Positions 50,683 to 59,362 of a stretch of DNA of 64,000 bases are shown one piece after another. The notes under the pieces were generated by a model. It searched no databases. It worked only from the letters and a program-made list of their open reading frames with translations, and was not told where the DNA came from. The position numbers and the translations under genes are program-made. How positions within the stretch are numbered: position 1 is the first letter of the stretch; each line of letters begins with the position of its first letter. Origin of the DNA: Streptomyces sp. B1I3. GTDB lineage: Bacteria; Actinomycetota; Actinomycetes; Streptomycetales; Streptomycetaceae. The stretch lies in assembly GCF_030816615.1 (NCBI RefSeq), contig NZ_JAUSYD010000001.1, positions 3,534,001 to 3,598,000 of the forward strand, read 5' to 3'.

Positions 50683-50713
50683 CCCCGGGAGGAATCCCGG
50701 GGGCCGACGTCGT
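50672..50713 (-). terminator. groEL terminator, 19-bp stem
   Basis: Perfect arms 50672-50690 and 50695-50713 with a 4-base loop lie 42 bases past the groEL stop. Confidence 0.85.
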
Positions 50714-50755
50714 ATCAGGTACTGCGGGTACCGCGTGGAGCTGCTGATCCGAGGA

Positions 50756-52483
<1,728 letters not shown>

Positions 52484-52521
52484 TCACCGGCCCGGTCCAA
52501 GTTCTGTCACTCTCACCTGGA

Positions 52522-52530
52522 GAGTGCTAA
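52522..52530. promoter_or_regulatory. Extra CIRCE half-site
   Basis: GAGTGCTAA lies exactly nine bases from the TTAGCACTC arm of the CIRCE element and is perfectly complementary to it, so three half-sites stand at equal 18-base intervals. Confidence 0.6.
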
Positions 52531-52539
52531 CGCCAATGA

Positions 52540-52566
52540 TTAGCACTCGACCCCGGAGAGTGCAAG
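52540..52566. promoter_or_regulatory. CIRCE element (HrcA operator) upstream of groEL
   Basis: TTAGCACTC-N9-GAGTGCAAG is the CIRCE layout with the second arm two bases off consensus. It overlaps a minus-strand promoter-like TTGCAC and TAATCA. HrcA repression of groEL follows from the family. Confidence 0.85.
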
Positions 52567-52629
52567 CGCCTTCGGTGATGGCTCGCTGGGTGAACACCCT
52601 CCGGGAACCGGAAGCCGGCGCGGGACGCG

Positions 52630-52668
52630 CGCAGGGCCCGTACCCCTCTTACGGGTACGGGCCCTGCG
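52630..52668 (-). terminator. Terminator of the cold-shock gene
   Basis: A perfect 16-bp stem (52630-52645 with 52653-52668) and 7-base loop lie 36 bases past the csp stop. Confidence 0.8.
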
Positions 52669-52703
52669 TGTGCGAGTGGTGTCGTCGGCCGACCGCGCCG
52701 AGC

Positions 52704-52910
52704 TCAGCCGACGGCGAGCTTGACCATGTCCGCCTGCGGCCCCTTCTGGCCCTGCGAGATCTCGAATTCAACTCGCTGACCCTCTTCGAGGGTGCGGTAT
52801 CCGTCCATCTGGATCGCGCTGTAGTGGACGAAAACATCCGCACCACCGTCGACCGCGATGAAGCCGTACCCCTTCTCCGCGTTGAACCACTTGACGGTGC
52901 CCTGAGCCAT
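52704..52910 (-). CDS. Cold-shock protein (CspA family)
   Basis: A 68-residue cold-shock domain protein: [19 protein letters not shown] with RNP1 (KGYGFI), RNP2 (VFVHYSAI) and the closing [14 protein letters not shown] segment. It binds single-stranded RNA and melts structure in the cytoplasm. Length and termini match the standard family, unlike the extended Csp near 16.4 kb. The ATG at 52910 follows GGAG at six bases; the longer frame from 52940 is untranslated leader. A promoter 107-140 bases upstream would give a long leader, which is usual for cold-shock genes. Confidence 0.95.
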   Translation of the reverse strand: MAQGTVKWFNAEKGYGFIAVDGGADVFVHYSAIQMDGYRTLEEGQRVEFEISQGQKGPQADMVKLAVG

Positions 52911-53023
52911 GCCTAACTCCCCTATTACTGGCCCTTGCACAGGACCGCACTTCGCGGACCCGGGTCAAACTCACCCCCCGACAGGAGGGGGCGGCGTGCG
53001 CCGGAACGCGTCGACCGCGGCCG

Positions 53024-53051
53024 AATGTATCTGCCCAACTGCCCTCTGCAA
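53024..53051 (-). promoter_or_regulatory. Candidate csp promoter with long leader
   Basis: On the minus strand TTGCAG (53046-53051), 16 bases and TACATT (53024-53029) form a promoter. Transcription would start about 107 bases before the start codon. The leader contains a CCCCC/GGGGG hairpin (52975-52991). DNA from 53052 to 53267 shows no gene. Confidence 0.5.
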
Positions 53052-53267
53052 CAGGTCAATCGGACGAGAATTCTGGGCGCGGCTGAACGCCCGGATAGGG
53101 GTAACTCGCAGGATTCCAGGGCAACTCGGGCCCGACATAGGCCACTTATGGCGCAAGGGGTACACGCACTTTGGCCACTTCTCGTCGCGACCAGGCGCAT
53201 TCTCATATGCGGGTGGCACAGGCGGCCGAGGAGGCTTCCCCAACTGTACCGTGCTCAACCATGCAGA

Positions 53268-53300
53268 ATGACCCCCTCCGCTTCTCGCGGAGGGGGTCAT
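53268..53300 (-). terminator. Terminator after the MoaD gene
   Basis: A perfect 14-bp stem (53268-53281 with 53287-53300) and TTCTC loop end the thrC-moaD transcript, 40 bases past the stop. Confidence 0.85.
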
Positions 53301-53340
53301 CGTCACGATGCCGAGCCGGACAGGAAGTCCGGCACCCGTG

Positions 53341-53616
53341 TCAGCCTCCGGCCACGGCCGGGATGATCGAGACGCCGGCGCCGTCCGGCGTGGCCGCGTC
53401 CAGGCCGCCCTCGAAACGCACGTCGTCGTCGTTGACGTACACGTTGACGAAGCGGCGCAGCTTGCCCTGGTCGTCCAGCACGCGGGCGGCGATGCCCGGG
53501 TGGTCCTTCTCGAGGGACGCGATGACCTCGGACAGAACCGCACCCTCGGCCGAGACCTCGGCCTGACCGCCCGTGTAGGTGCGGAGGATGGTGGGGATAC
53601 GGACCTTGACGCTCAT
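53341..53616 (-). CDS. MoaD/ThiS-family sulfur carrier
   Basis: A 91-residue ubiquitin-like protein ending in AVAGG. The exposed C-terminal Gly-Gly is where a sulfur is carried as thiocarboxylate after adenylation by an E1-like enzyme. Internal landmarks are VRIPTILRTYTGG, LDDQGKLRRFVNVYVNDDDVR (short: RRFVNVYVND) and IIPAVAGG. It resembles CysO-type carriers, which supply sulfur for cysteine. No CysM or JAMM-protease partner lies beside it; instead it follows thrC by 28 bases on the same strand. GAAGG lies upstream of the ATG. The acceptor pathway is uncertain. Confidence 0.88.
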   Translation of the reverse strand: MSVKVRIPTILRTYTGGQAEVSAEGAVLSEVIASLEKDHPGIAARVLDDQGKLRRFVNVYVNDDDVRFEGGLDAATPDGAGVSIIPAVAGG

Positions 53617-53644
53617 GTGGGTGCCTTCCTTCGGTCTCGGGTGG

Positions 53645-54943
53645 TCAGTTGCCGGCGGCGAGGCCCGCGTCGCGGAACGCGTCCAGGCTGGGCCGGATCG
53701 TCGCCGACAGGCCGGTCGTCGGGGCGACGGCGTCCAGCGTCTTCAGTCCGTCTCCGGTGTTCAGGACGACGGTGGTCAGGGACGGGTCCAGGAGGCCCGC
53801 GTCGATCAGCTTCTTCGTGACACCGACCGTCACACCGCCCGCGGTCTCCGCGAAGATGCCCTCGGTCCGGGCCAGCAGCTTGATCGCGTCGACGATCTGC
53901 TCGTCGTCGACGTCCTCCACGGCCCCGCCGGTACGCCGGGCGATGTCCAGGACGTACGGGCCGTCTGCCGGGTTGCCGATGGCGAGGGACTTGGCGATCG
54001 TGTTCGGCTTCTGGGGCCGTACGACGTCGTGACCGGCCTTGAAGGCGGTGGAGACCGGGGAGCAGCCCTCGGCCTGCGCACCGAAGATCTTGTACGGCTT
54101 GTCCTCGACCAGGCCGAGCTTGATCAGCTCCTGCAGACCCTTGTCGATCTTCGTGAGCTGGGATCCGGACGCGATCGGGATGACGAGCTGGTCGGGCAGC
54201 TGCCAGCCCAGCTGCTCGCAGATCTCGTACGCCAGGGTCTTGGACCCCTCGCCGTAGTACGGGCGCAGGTTGACGTTGACGAAGCCCCAGCCCTCGCCGA
54301 GCGGGTCGCCGATGAGCTCCGAGCAGAAGCGGTTGACGTCGTCGTAGTTGCCCTCGATGCCGACGAGCTCGCCGCCGTACACCGCGGCCATGACGACCTT
54401 GCCCTGCTCCAGGTCGTGCGGGATGAACACGCAGGACCGGAAGCCGGCACGGGCCGCCGCGGCACCCACCGCGCCGGCGAGGTTGCCGGTCGAGGAGCAG
54501 GAGAGCGTGGTGAAACCGAACGCGCGGGCGGCCTCGACGGCGATGGCGACGACACGGTCCTTGAAGGAGTGCGTCGGGTTGCCGGAGTCGTCCTTCACGT
54601 AGAGACCGCCGGTGACGCCCAGCTCACGGGCGAGGTTGTCGGCCTTGACCAGCTTGGTGAAACCGGGGTTGATGTTGGGCTTGTCGGCGACATCGGAGGG
54701 GACCGGCAGCAGCGGCGCGTAGCGCCAGATGTTGTCGGGGCCCTCGGCAATGCGCTTCTTCAGCTCTTCGGGGGAGCCGCTCGGCAGGTCGTACGCCACT
54801 TCGAGCGGCCCGAAACAGGACGCGCAGGCGAAAATCGGACCGAGTTCGAAACGCTCGCCGCATTCGCGGCAGGAAAGCGCTACGGCGGGACCGAGGTCCA
54901 CGGCGGAAGAATCGGTGTTGGCTGCAACTGTCTGCACGGCCAT
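53645..54943 (-). CDS. thrC: Threonine synthase
   Basis: A 432-residue fold-type II PLP enzyme. HSFKDR carries the cofactor lysine (Lys128), SSTGNLAGAVGAAAA is the phosphate loop, and the C-terminal segment has EGIFAETAGGVTVG. An N-terminal Cys cluster (C25-x2-C28, C40-x2-C43) suggests a zinc knuckle, seen in this threonine synthase subgroup. It turns O-phosphohomoserine into threonine. Upstream lies a SAM riboswitch; SAM-level control fits, because O-phosphohomoserine is shared with methionine-related routes. Its start codon is 20 bases from the riboswitch's 3' end. The MoaD-type gene follows it. Confidence 0.95.
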   Translation of the reverse strand: MAVQTVAANTDSSAVDLGPAVALSCRECGERFELGPIFACASCFGPLEVAYDLPSGSPEELKKRIAEGPDNIWRYAPLLPVPSDVADKPNINPGFTKLVKADNLARELGVTGGLYVKDDSGNPTHSFKDRVVAIAVEAARAFGFTTLSCSSTGNLAGAVGAAAARAGFRSCVFIPHDLEQGKVVMAAVYGGELVGIEGNYDDVNRFCSELIGDPLGEGWGFVNVNLRPYYGEGSKTLAYEICEQLGWQLPDQLVIPIASGSQLTKIDKGLQELIKLGLVEDKPYKIFGAQAEGCSPVSTAFKAGHDVVRPQKPNTIAKSLAIGNPADGPYVLDIARRTGGAVEDVDDEQIVDAIKLLARTEGIFAETAGGVTVGVTKKLIDAGLLDPSLTTVVLNTGDGLKTLDAVAPTTGLSATIRPSLDAFRDAGLAAGN

Positions 54944-54963
54944 GATGGCGGAGGCCCTTTCTC

Positions 54964-55087
54964 CTCATCTTCCTCGCGACGTATTTCGCCGCAAGACGGA
55001 ATTGGCACCTTCCCCACCGTGACCTCGCGGTCGGCAGGAGGGTTGCCGGGACTTCAACGGGCCGTTCCCTCAGTCCCTCTGGATGAG
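54964..55087 (-). promoter_or_regulatory. SAM riboswitch (S-box, SAM-I type) controlling thrC
   Basis: Read on the minus strand: P1 strands CTCATC (55087-55082) and GATGAG (54969-54964); the AGAGGGACTGAGGGAACGG kink-turn region; TGAAGTCCCGGCAACC; and GGTGCCAATTCC, all S-box signature segments. A P4 hairpin CTTGCGGCG-AAATA-CGTCGCGAG lies before the 3' P1 strand. The P1 3' strand runs directly into GGAGAAAGGG, the thrC ribosome-binding area, and no terminator is evident, so SAM binding most likely acts on translation. Confidence 0.88.
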
Positions 55088-55166
55088 CGCTGTGGCACCG
55101 GATCGAGGACCCGGGCATTTGTCTGCGGACCCACCCCGACGTGCGAGGCTCATCCGCGTTGCTCAG

Positions 55167-55194
55167 ACTGTAACCGACACATCGGACGGTCGAA
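55167..55194 (-). promoter_or_regulatory. Candidate promoter of the SAM riboswitch / thrC
   Basis: On the minus strand TTCGAC (55189-55194), 16 bases and TACAGT (55167-55172). Transcription would begin about 75 bases before the aptamer. Confidence 0.4.
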
Positions 55195-55241
55195 CCAGTC
55201 GTCCGTACCGCGAGATGGATCACACCCAGGGAGAACCGACC

Positions 55242-56192
55242 GTGCTGGAAGAGATGGAACGCTGGTTGAGCAGGCGTTCCTGGTCAGCCGCCGATCGCCC
55301 GCTGGACCGGCTCGTGGCCGCCAGGACGCAGGATCCGCACCGCACGACCGTGAGCGTCGTGCTGCCCGCACTGAACGAGGAAGCGACCGTCGGAGCCATC
55401 GTCGAGACGATCCGGCGCGAGCTCATGGAACGCGTCCCGCTGGTCGACGAACTCGTGGTGATCGACTCGGGCTCCACCGACCGCACCTCCGCCGTCGCCC
55501 GCGCGGCCGGCGCGCGCGTCGTGCACCGCGACGAGATACTGCCGCGCATACCCGCCGTCCCCGGCAAGGGCGAAGTGCTCTGGCGGTCACTCCTGGTGAC
55601 CGGCGGGGAGATCGTCTGCTTCGTCGACGCCGACCTCAAGGACTTCTCGCCGGACTTCGTCTCCGGCACCGTCGGCCCGCTGCTCACCGAACCCGGGGTG
55701 CACTTCGTCAAGGCCATGTACGACCGGCCGCTCCACGGCTCCGCAGGCCAGGGGGGACGGGTCACCGAGCTGATGGCCCGCCCGCTGCTCAACCTGCACT
55801 GGCCGCAGCTGGCCGGCTTCGTCCAGCCGCTCGGCGGCGAGTACGCGGTACGGCGCTCCCTGCTGGAACGGCTGCCCTTCCCTGTCGGCTACGGAGTGGA
55901 GTTGGGCCTGCTCGTCGACGCCCTGAACACGGTGGGACTCGACGCCCTGGCCCAGGTCGACGTCGGCGTGCGCAAACACCGCCACCAGGACGGCCAGGCG
56001 CTCGGCAGGATGGCCGCGACGATCTACCGCACGGCGCAGCTGCGCCTCTCCCGGGGCACCATCGTGCGGCCAGAGATCACCCAGTTCGAGCGGGGCGAGG
56101 AAGGGTTCGTACCGCACACGTACGCCGTCGACACCGAGGAGCGGCCGCCGATGCTGGAGATCTCCGAGTACGCGGCCCGCCGCGCGGCCTGA
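55242..56192 (+). CDS. gpgS: Glucosyl-3-phosphoglycerate synthase
   Basis: A 316-residue GT-A glycosyltransferase (GT81). VVLPALNEEATVGAIV, VVIDSGSTDRTSAVA and the metal-binding FVDADLKDF (DxD) identify GpgS. PLLNLHWPQLAGFVQPLGGEYAVRR gives the acceptor-loop features in short form GFVQPLGGEYA. It joins glucose from a nucleotide sugar to 3-phosphoglycerate, the first step to glucosylglycerate, a compatible solute and primer of methylglucose polysaccharide. GTG 55242 is chosen because GGGAG lies eight bases upstream; ATG 55215 is an alternative. otsA follows 43 bases on, grouping osmoprotectant sugars. Confidence 0.88.
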   Translation: MLEEMERWLSRRSWSAADRPLDRLVAARTQDPHRTTVSVVLPALNEEATVGAIVETIRRELMERVPLVDELVVIDSGSTDRTSAVARAAGARVVHRDEILPRIPAVPGKGEVLWRSLLVTGGEIVCFVDADLKDFSPDFVSGTVGPLLTEPGVHFVKAMYDRPLHGSAGQGGRVTELMARPLLNLHWPQLAGFVQPLGGEYAVRRSLLERLPFPVGYGVELGLLVDALNTVGLDALAQVDVGVRKHRHQDGQALGRMAATIYRTAQLRLSRGTIVRPEITQFERGEEGFVPHTYAVDTEERPPMLEISEYAARRAA

Positions 56193-56223
56193 AGACCCAC
56201 GTTTGGCACCCTCCGGATCGGGC

Positions 56224-56229
56224 TAGGTT
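56224..56229 (+). promoter_or_regulatory. -10 hexamer TAGGTT of otsA, leaderless
   Basis: TAGGTT ends six bases before the otsA ATG at 56236; TTTGGC 16 bases further up may be its -35. Confidence 0.5.
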
Positions 56230-56235
56230 CCGCTC

Positions 56236-57615
56236 ATGGTCTCCGAGCACGCTGCACAGGTCCTCGTCGCGTCCAACCGCGGCCCGGTGTCGTACTCGCT
56301 CCGCGAGGACGGCTCACTCGACTCCAAGCGGGGCGGGGGCGGCCTCGTCTCCGGACTCAGCGCCGTCGAGGACAAGCTCTGGGTGTGCGCGGCCCTGAGC
56401 GACAGCGACCGCGAGGCGGTCAGGCGGGGCCTGTCCGAGCCCGGTGTGCGCATGCTCGACATCGACGCCGGCATCCATGCCGACGCGTACAACGGCATCG
56501 CGAACTCGGTGCTCTGGTTCGTGCACCACATGCTCTACCAGACCCCGGTCGAGCCCGTCTTCGATGCCGAGTTCCGGCGCCGGTGGGCGTCCTACGAGGC
56601 GTACAACCGGGCCTTCGCCGAGGCGCTCGCCGAGGAGGCGGGTGAGGGAGCCGTGGTCCTGGTGCAGGACTACCACCTCTCACTGGTGCCCGGGATGCTC
56701 CGCGAGCTCCGTTCCGACCTGCGGATCGGGCACTTCTCGCACACCCCGTGGGCACCCGTGGACTACTTCCGGCTGCTGCCCGACGACATCGGCGAACAAC
56801 TGCTGCGCGGCATCCTGGGCGCCGACCGGGCCGCGTTCCTGACCCGCCGCTGGGCGGACGCCTTCATCGGCTGCTGCACGGAGATCGTCGGCGGCACCGG
56901 CGGCACCCGGATCGGCGCTCACGGGCTGGGCGCCGACGCGGACTTCCTGCGCCGCCGCTCCCGCGAGGCGGACGTGGACGAGCGGATGGAGACACTGCGG
57001 GGGCAGATCGGCGAGGGGCGGCGGACGATCGTGCGGGTGGACCGCACCGAGCTGTCCAAGAACATCGTGCGCGGGCTGCACGCCTACCGTGCCCTGCTGG
57101 AGGACCACCCGGAGTGGCGCGAACGCGTGGTGCACGTGGCGTTCGCCTACCCCTCCCGGCAGGACCTCGCGGTGTACCGCGACTACACGGCGGAGGTCCA
57201 GCGGGTCGCCGAGGCCATCAACGCCGAGTACGGCACGGACGGCTGGACCCCGGTCCTGCTCCACGTCGACGACGACTTCGCCCGCTCGCTCGCGGCGTAC
57301 CGGCTGGCGGACGTGGCCCTGGTCAACCCCATCCGTGACGGCATGAACCTCGTCGCCAAGGAGGTCCCCGTCGTCTCCGACAACGGCTGTGCGCTGGTGT
57401 TGTCGCGGGAGGCCGGGGCGTACGAGGAGCTCGGCGAGGACGCGCTCGTGGTCAACCCCTACGACGTGTCGGCCACGGCGGCGGCGCTGCACGAGGCGCT
57501 GACGATGGAGCACGACGAGCGGGCGGCGCGCACCAAGCGGCTGGCCGCGGCGGCGACTTCGCTGCCGCCGCAGCAGTGGTTCCTGGATCAGCTGGACGCC
57601 TTGCGCAAGGACTAG
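56236..57615 (+). CDS. otsA: Alpha,alpha-trehalose-phosphate synthase
   Basis: A 459-residue GT20 enzyme. VASNRGPVSY, the GGGG-LVSGL donor loop, VQDYHLSLVPGMLRE, HTPWAPVDYFRLLP and NPIRDGMNLVAKE are the OtsA landmarks. It makes trehalose-6-phosphate from a nucleoside-diphosphate glucose and glucose-6-phosphate. It converges on otsB, which completes trehalose synthesis. Its TAG stop lies in the CTAG duplicated by the insertion element; because the stop bases are kept, the protein is intact. A leaderless-type -10 precedes it. Confidence 0.93.
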   Translation: MVSEHAAQVLVASNRGPVSYSLREDGSLDSKRGGGGLVSGLSAVEDKLWVCAALSDSDREAVRRGLSEPGVRMLDIDAGIHADAYNGIANSVLWFVHHMLYQTPVEPVFDAEFRRRWASYEAYNRAFAEALAEEAGEGAVVLVQDYHLSLVPGMLRELRSDLRIGHFSHTPWAPVDYFRLLPDDIGEQLLRGILGADRAAFLTRRWADAFIGCCTEIVGGTGGTRIGAHGLGADADFLRRRSREADVDERMETLRGQIGEGRRTIVRVDRTELSKNIVRGLHAYRALLEDHPEWRERVVHVAFAYPSRQDLAVYRDYTAEVQRVAEAINAEYGTDGWTPVLLHVDDDFARSLAAYRLADVALVNPIRDGMNLVAKEVPVVSDNGCALVLSREAGAYEELGEDALVVNPYDVSATAAALHEALTMEHDERAARTKRLAAAATSLPPQQWFLDQLDALRKD

Positions 57616-57668
57616 GTCCTGTCCGGTGGGTCGGGTGACGCTGCGGCTTGGAGCTCGTTTCATGGAAC

Positions 57669-58550
57669 ATGGGGCGGGGGGATCTCTCGGATGAAGAATG
57701 GGCTCGGCTGGAGCCGCACTTGCCGACGCATCGCGGCCGTGGTGGGCGCTGGCAATGCCATCGCCGCGTGATCAACGGGATCTTGTTCAGGCAGCGGACC
57801 GGCCTTCCCTGGAGAGACCTGCCGTCTCACTTCGGCAAGTGGAAGACGGTGTACGACCGTCATCGCAGGTGGTCGGCGGACGGCACGTGGGAGAGAATCC
57901 TGCGGGCCGTCCAGACCGACGCTGATGCCGAAGGCCGGATCGACTGGAGCATGGTCAGCATCGACTCCACGACCTGCCGCGCTCATCAGCACGCAGCCGG
58001 AGCTGCAAATGGCGCCCCGAAGGTTCCGGGCCAGCGAGGCCAACCGGCTCGTCACAGATCCGGTGAGGCCCTGGGCCGCTCACGAGGCGGGCTGACCTGC
58101 AAAATTCATCTCGCTGGGGAGGGTGGGCGGCACCCACTCGGGTTCGTCATCACGCCCGGCCAGTGGGGAGACGCACCGCAGATGATTCCTGTGCTGGAAG
58201 AGATCCGGGTGCCCCGGCAAGCTGGCGGACGACCACGAACCAGACCCGATCACGTTGGGGGCGACAAGGCATACTCGTCACGCCGAAACCGGCGTCACCT
58301 GCGCAGACGCCAAATCAAGCATACGATCCCCGAGCCGAGAGACCAGCGAGCCAACCGCCAGCGCCGCGGCAGCCAAGGTGGCCGGCCCACGGGGTTCGAC
58401 AAGACGCTCTACCGACGCCGCAATGAAGTCGAGCGGACCATCAACCGGCTCAAGAATTTTCGAGCGGTGGCCACGCGCTACGACAAGAGGGCGTACGTCT
58501 TTCACGGCACGGTCGCCGTGGCCGCGATCAGGCTATGGCTGCGCAGCTGA
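57669..58550 (+). CDS. IS5-family transposase
   Basis: A 293-residue DDE transposase in one open frame, without the frameshift of many IS5 relatives. An N-terminal HTH-like domain (LSDEEWARLEPHLPT, RRVINGILFRQRTGLPWRDLP in short GILFRQRTGLPWRDLP) precedes the catalytic triad: Asp99 in VSIDSTTC, Asp199 in GGDKAYSS, and Glu255 in RNEVERTINRLK. All three residues are present, so it may be active. ATG 57669 is chosen as the family start; TTG 57648 is alternative. It is 53 bases inside the left end. Confidence 0.92.
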   Translation: MGRGDLSDEEWARLEPHLPTHRGRGGRWQCHRRVINGILFRQRTGLPWRDLPSHFGKWKTVYDRHRRWSADGTWERILRAVQTDADAEGRIDWSMVSIDSTTCRAHQHAAGAANGAPKVPGQRGQPARHRSGEALGRSRGGLTCKIHLAGEGGRHPLGFVITPGQWGDAPQMIPVLEEIRVPRQAGGRPRTRPDHVGGDKAYSSRRNRRHLRRRQIKHTIPEPRDQRANRQRRGSQGGRPTGFDKTLYRRRNEVERTINRLKNFRAVATRYDKRAYVFHGTVAVAAIRLWLRS

Positions 58551-58666
58551 ACAAACTGCCGAGGACTGCCACCCCCGCCGAACGAGATCGGGCACGAGCA
58601 CAGTCGACCCCGTCGTCTGCCCGGCCGTCAGCCCGCCCACCTCCCACGTCGCGCATCCCGCAGCCA

Positions 58667-59056
58667 TCACAACAGCGCACCCACCGCCATCAGCATCAGC
58701 ATGACGACCGCCACCGCTGTCAGACAGAGCAGAACAATCCGCCTGCGCTGCACGTTCTCCGGCATGAGGTCGCTGAACTCGGACCGCTTCGGCTTGTTCG
58801 GGTCGTAGACCACCTCCGTCAGCGCCTCCGGCTCCATGGACTGCCCGAAGCGCCACGAGGTGTGGAGTTCTCCGTCCGCATCGACATACACGTACTGCAC
58901 ATCGATCTTGCCGTCCTTGGGAAATGTTCTCCGCGACTCCGAAGCCATGACCCGCACCCCGCGCTTGCGCAACGGAGCCTGCAACAGGAACGGCACGCCG
59001 AGGAAGAAGAGGCCCAGGACGGCGACCACGAAAAAGAAGAACGAAACAGCGCTCAT
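58667..59056 (-). CDS. DUF3592-like membrane protein, within the insertion element
   Basis: A 129-residue protein. An N-terminal membrane segment (SFFFFVVAVLGLFFLGVPFLL) precedes a soluble beta domain with RKRGVRVMA, then KIDVQYVYVDADGELHTS and EVVYDPNKPKRSEF, then a C-terminal membrane segment (IVLLCLTAVAVVMLMLMAVGALL). This layout and VYDP-P resemble DUF3592 proteins. ATG 59056 has GGGGGA five bases upstream. It lies inside the ends of the insertion element, opposite in direction to the transposase, and the DNA here is visibly less GC-rich than the flanks. It is probably a passenger gene; function unknown. Confidence 0.7.
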   Translation of the reverse strand: MSAVSFFFFVVAVLGLFFLGVPFLLQAPLRKRGVRVMASESRRTFPKDGKIDVQYVYVDADGELHTSWRFGQSMEPEALTEVVYDPNKPKRSEFSDLMPENVQRRRIVLLCLTAVAVVMLMLMAVGALL

Positions 59057-59236
59057 CAGAATCCCCCCAGCGCACTGCACCCGTGCGGCGCCACATCATC
59101 GGGACGGAAGGCGCATCCGAACGCCCTCAGCCCAGGTCGAACAGAACCTATCGTGAGTTGGATTCCGGCTACAACGATCAACCCGAGCCGAACCGGCGAC
59201 TGTGCGCCCCGCCACGACTCCTCGGACAGGCCCTAG

Positions 59237-59281
59237 TGGGCCGCTCCCGGGCGTCCGGGGCGCCGCTCCGCTCGCGGCCCA
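59237..59281. terminator. Stem-loop between the element and otsB
   Basis: TGGGCCGC (59237-59244) and GCGGCCCA (59274-59281) pair over a 29-base loop. It probably ended the convergent otsA and otsB transcripts before the element inserted. Confidence 0.4.
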
Positions 59282-59362
59282 CGCCTCTGCCGTCACTTCC
59301 ACCGGACAGTGGACGGAGAGTGCCCACCCGTCGCCACGGCCCCGCACGGCAGGGGCCGGATG

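Larger units (their letters stand above)
57616..59232. mobile_element. IS5-family insertion element, probably with a passenger gene
   Basis: A 1617-bp element flanked by CTAG at 57612-57615 and 59233-59236, consistent with a 4-bp target duplication. The left end GTCCTGTCCGG and the reverse complement of the right end GGCCTGTCCGA are inverted repeats, nine of the first ten bases agreeing. Inside are an intact IS5-type transposase on the plus strand and a DUF3592 membrane protein gene on the minus strand. No other GGACAGG end lies just after the transposase. It sits between the convergent otsA and otsB. Confidence 0.7.

Noticed and set aside
55083..55241. Longer gpgS start within the frame open from 55083
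   Set aside because: This stretch overlaps the thrC riboswitch promoter region, and a ribosome-binding site is found only before the GTG at 55242.
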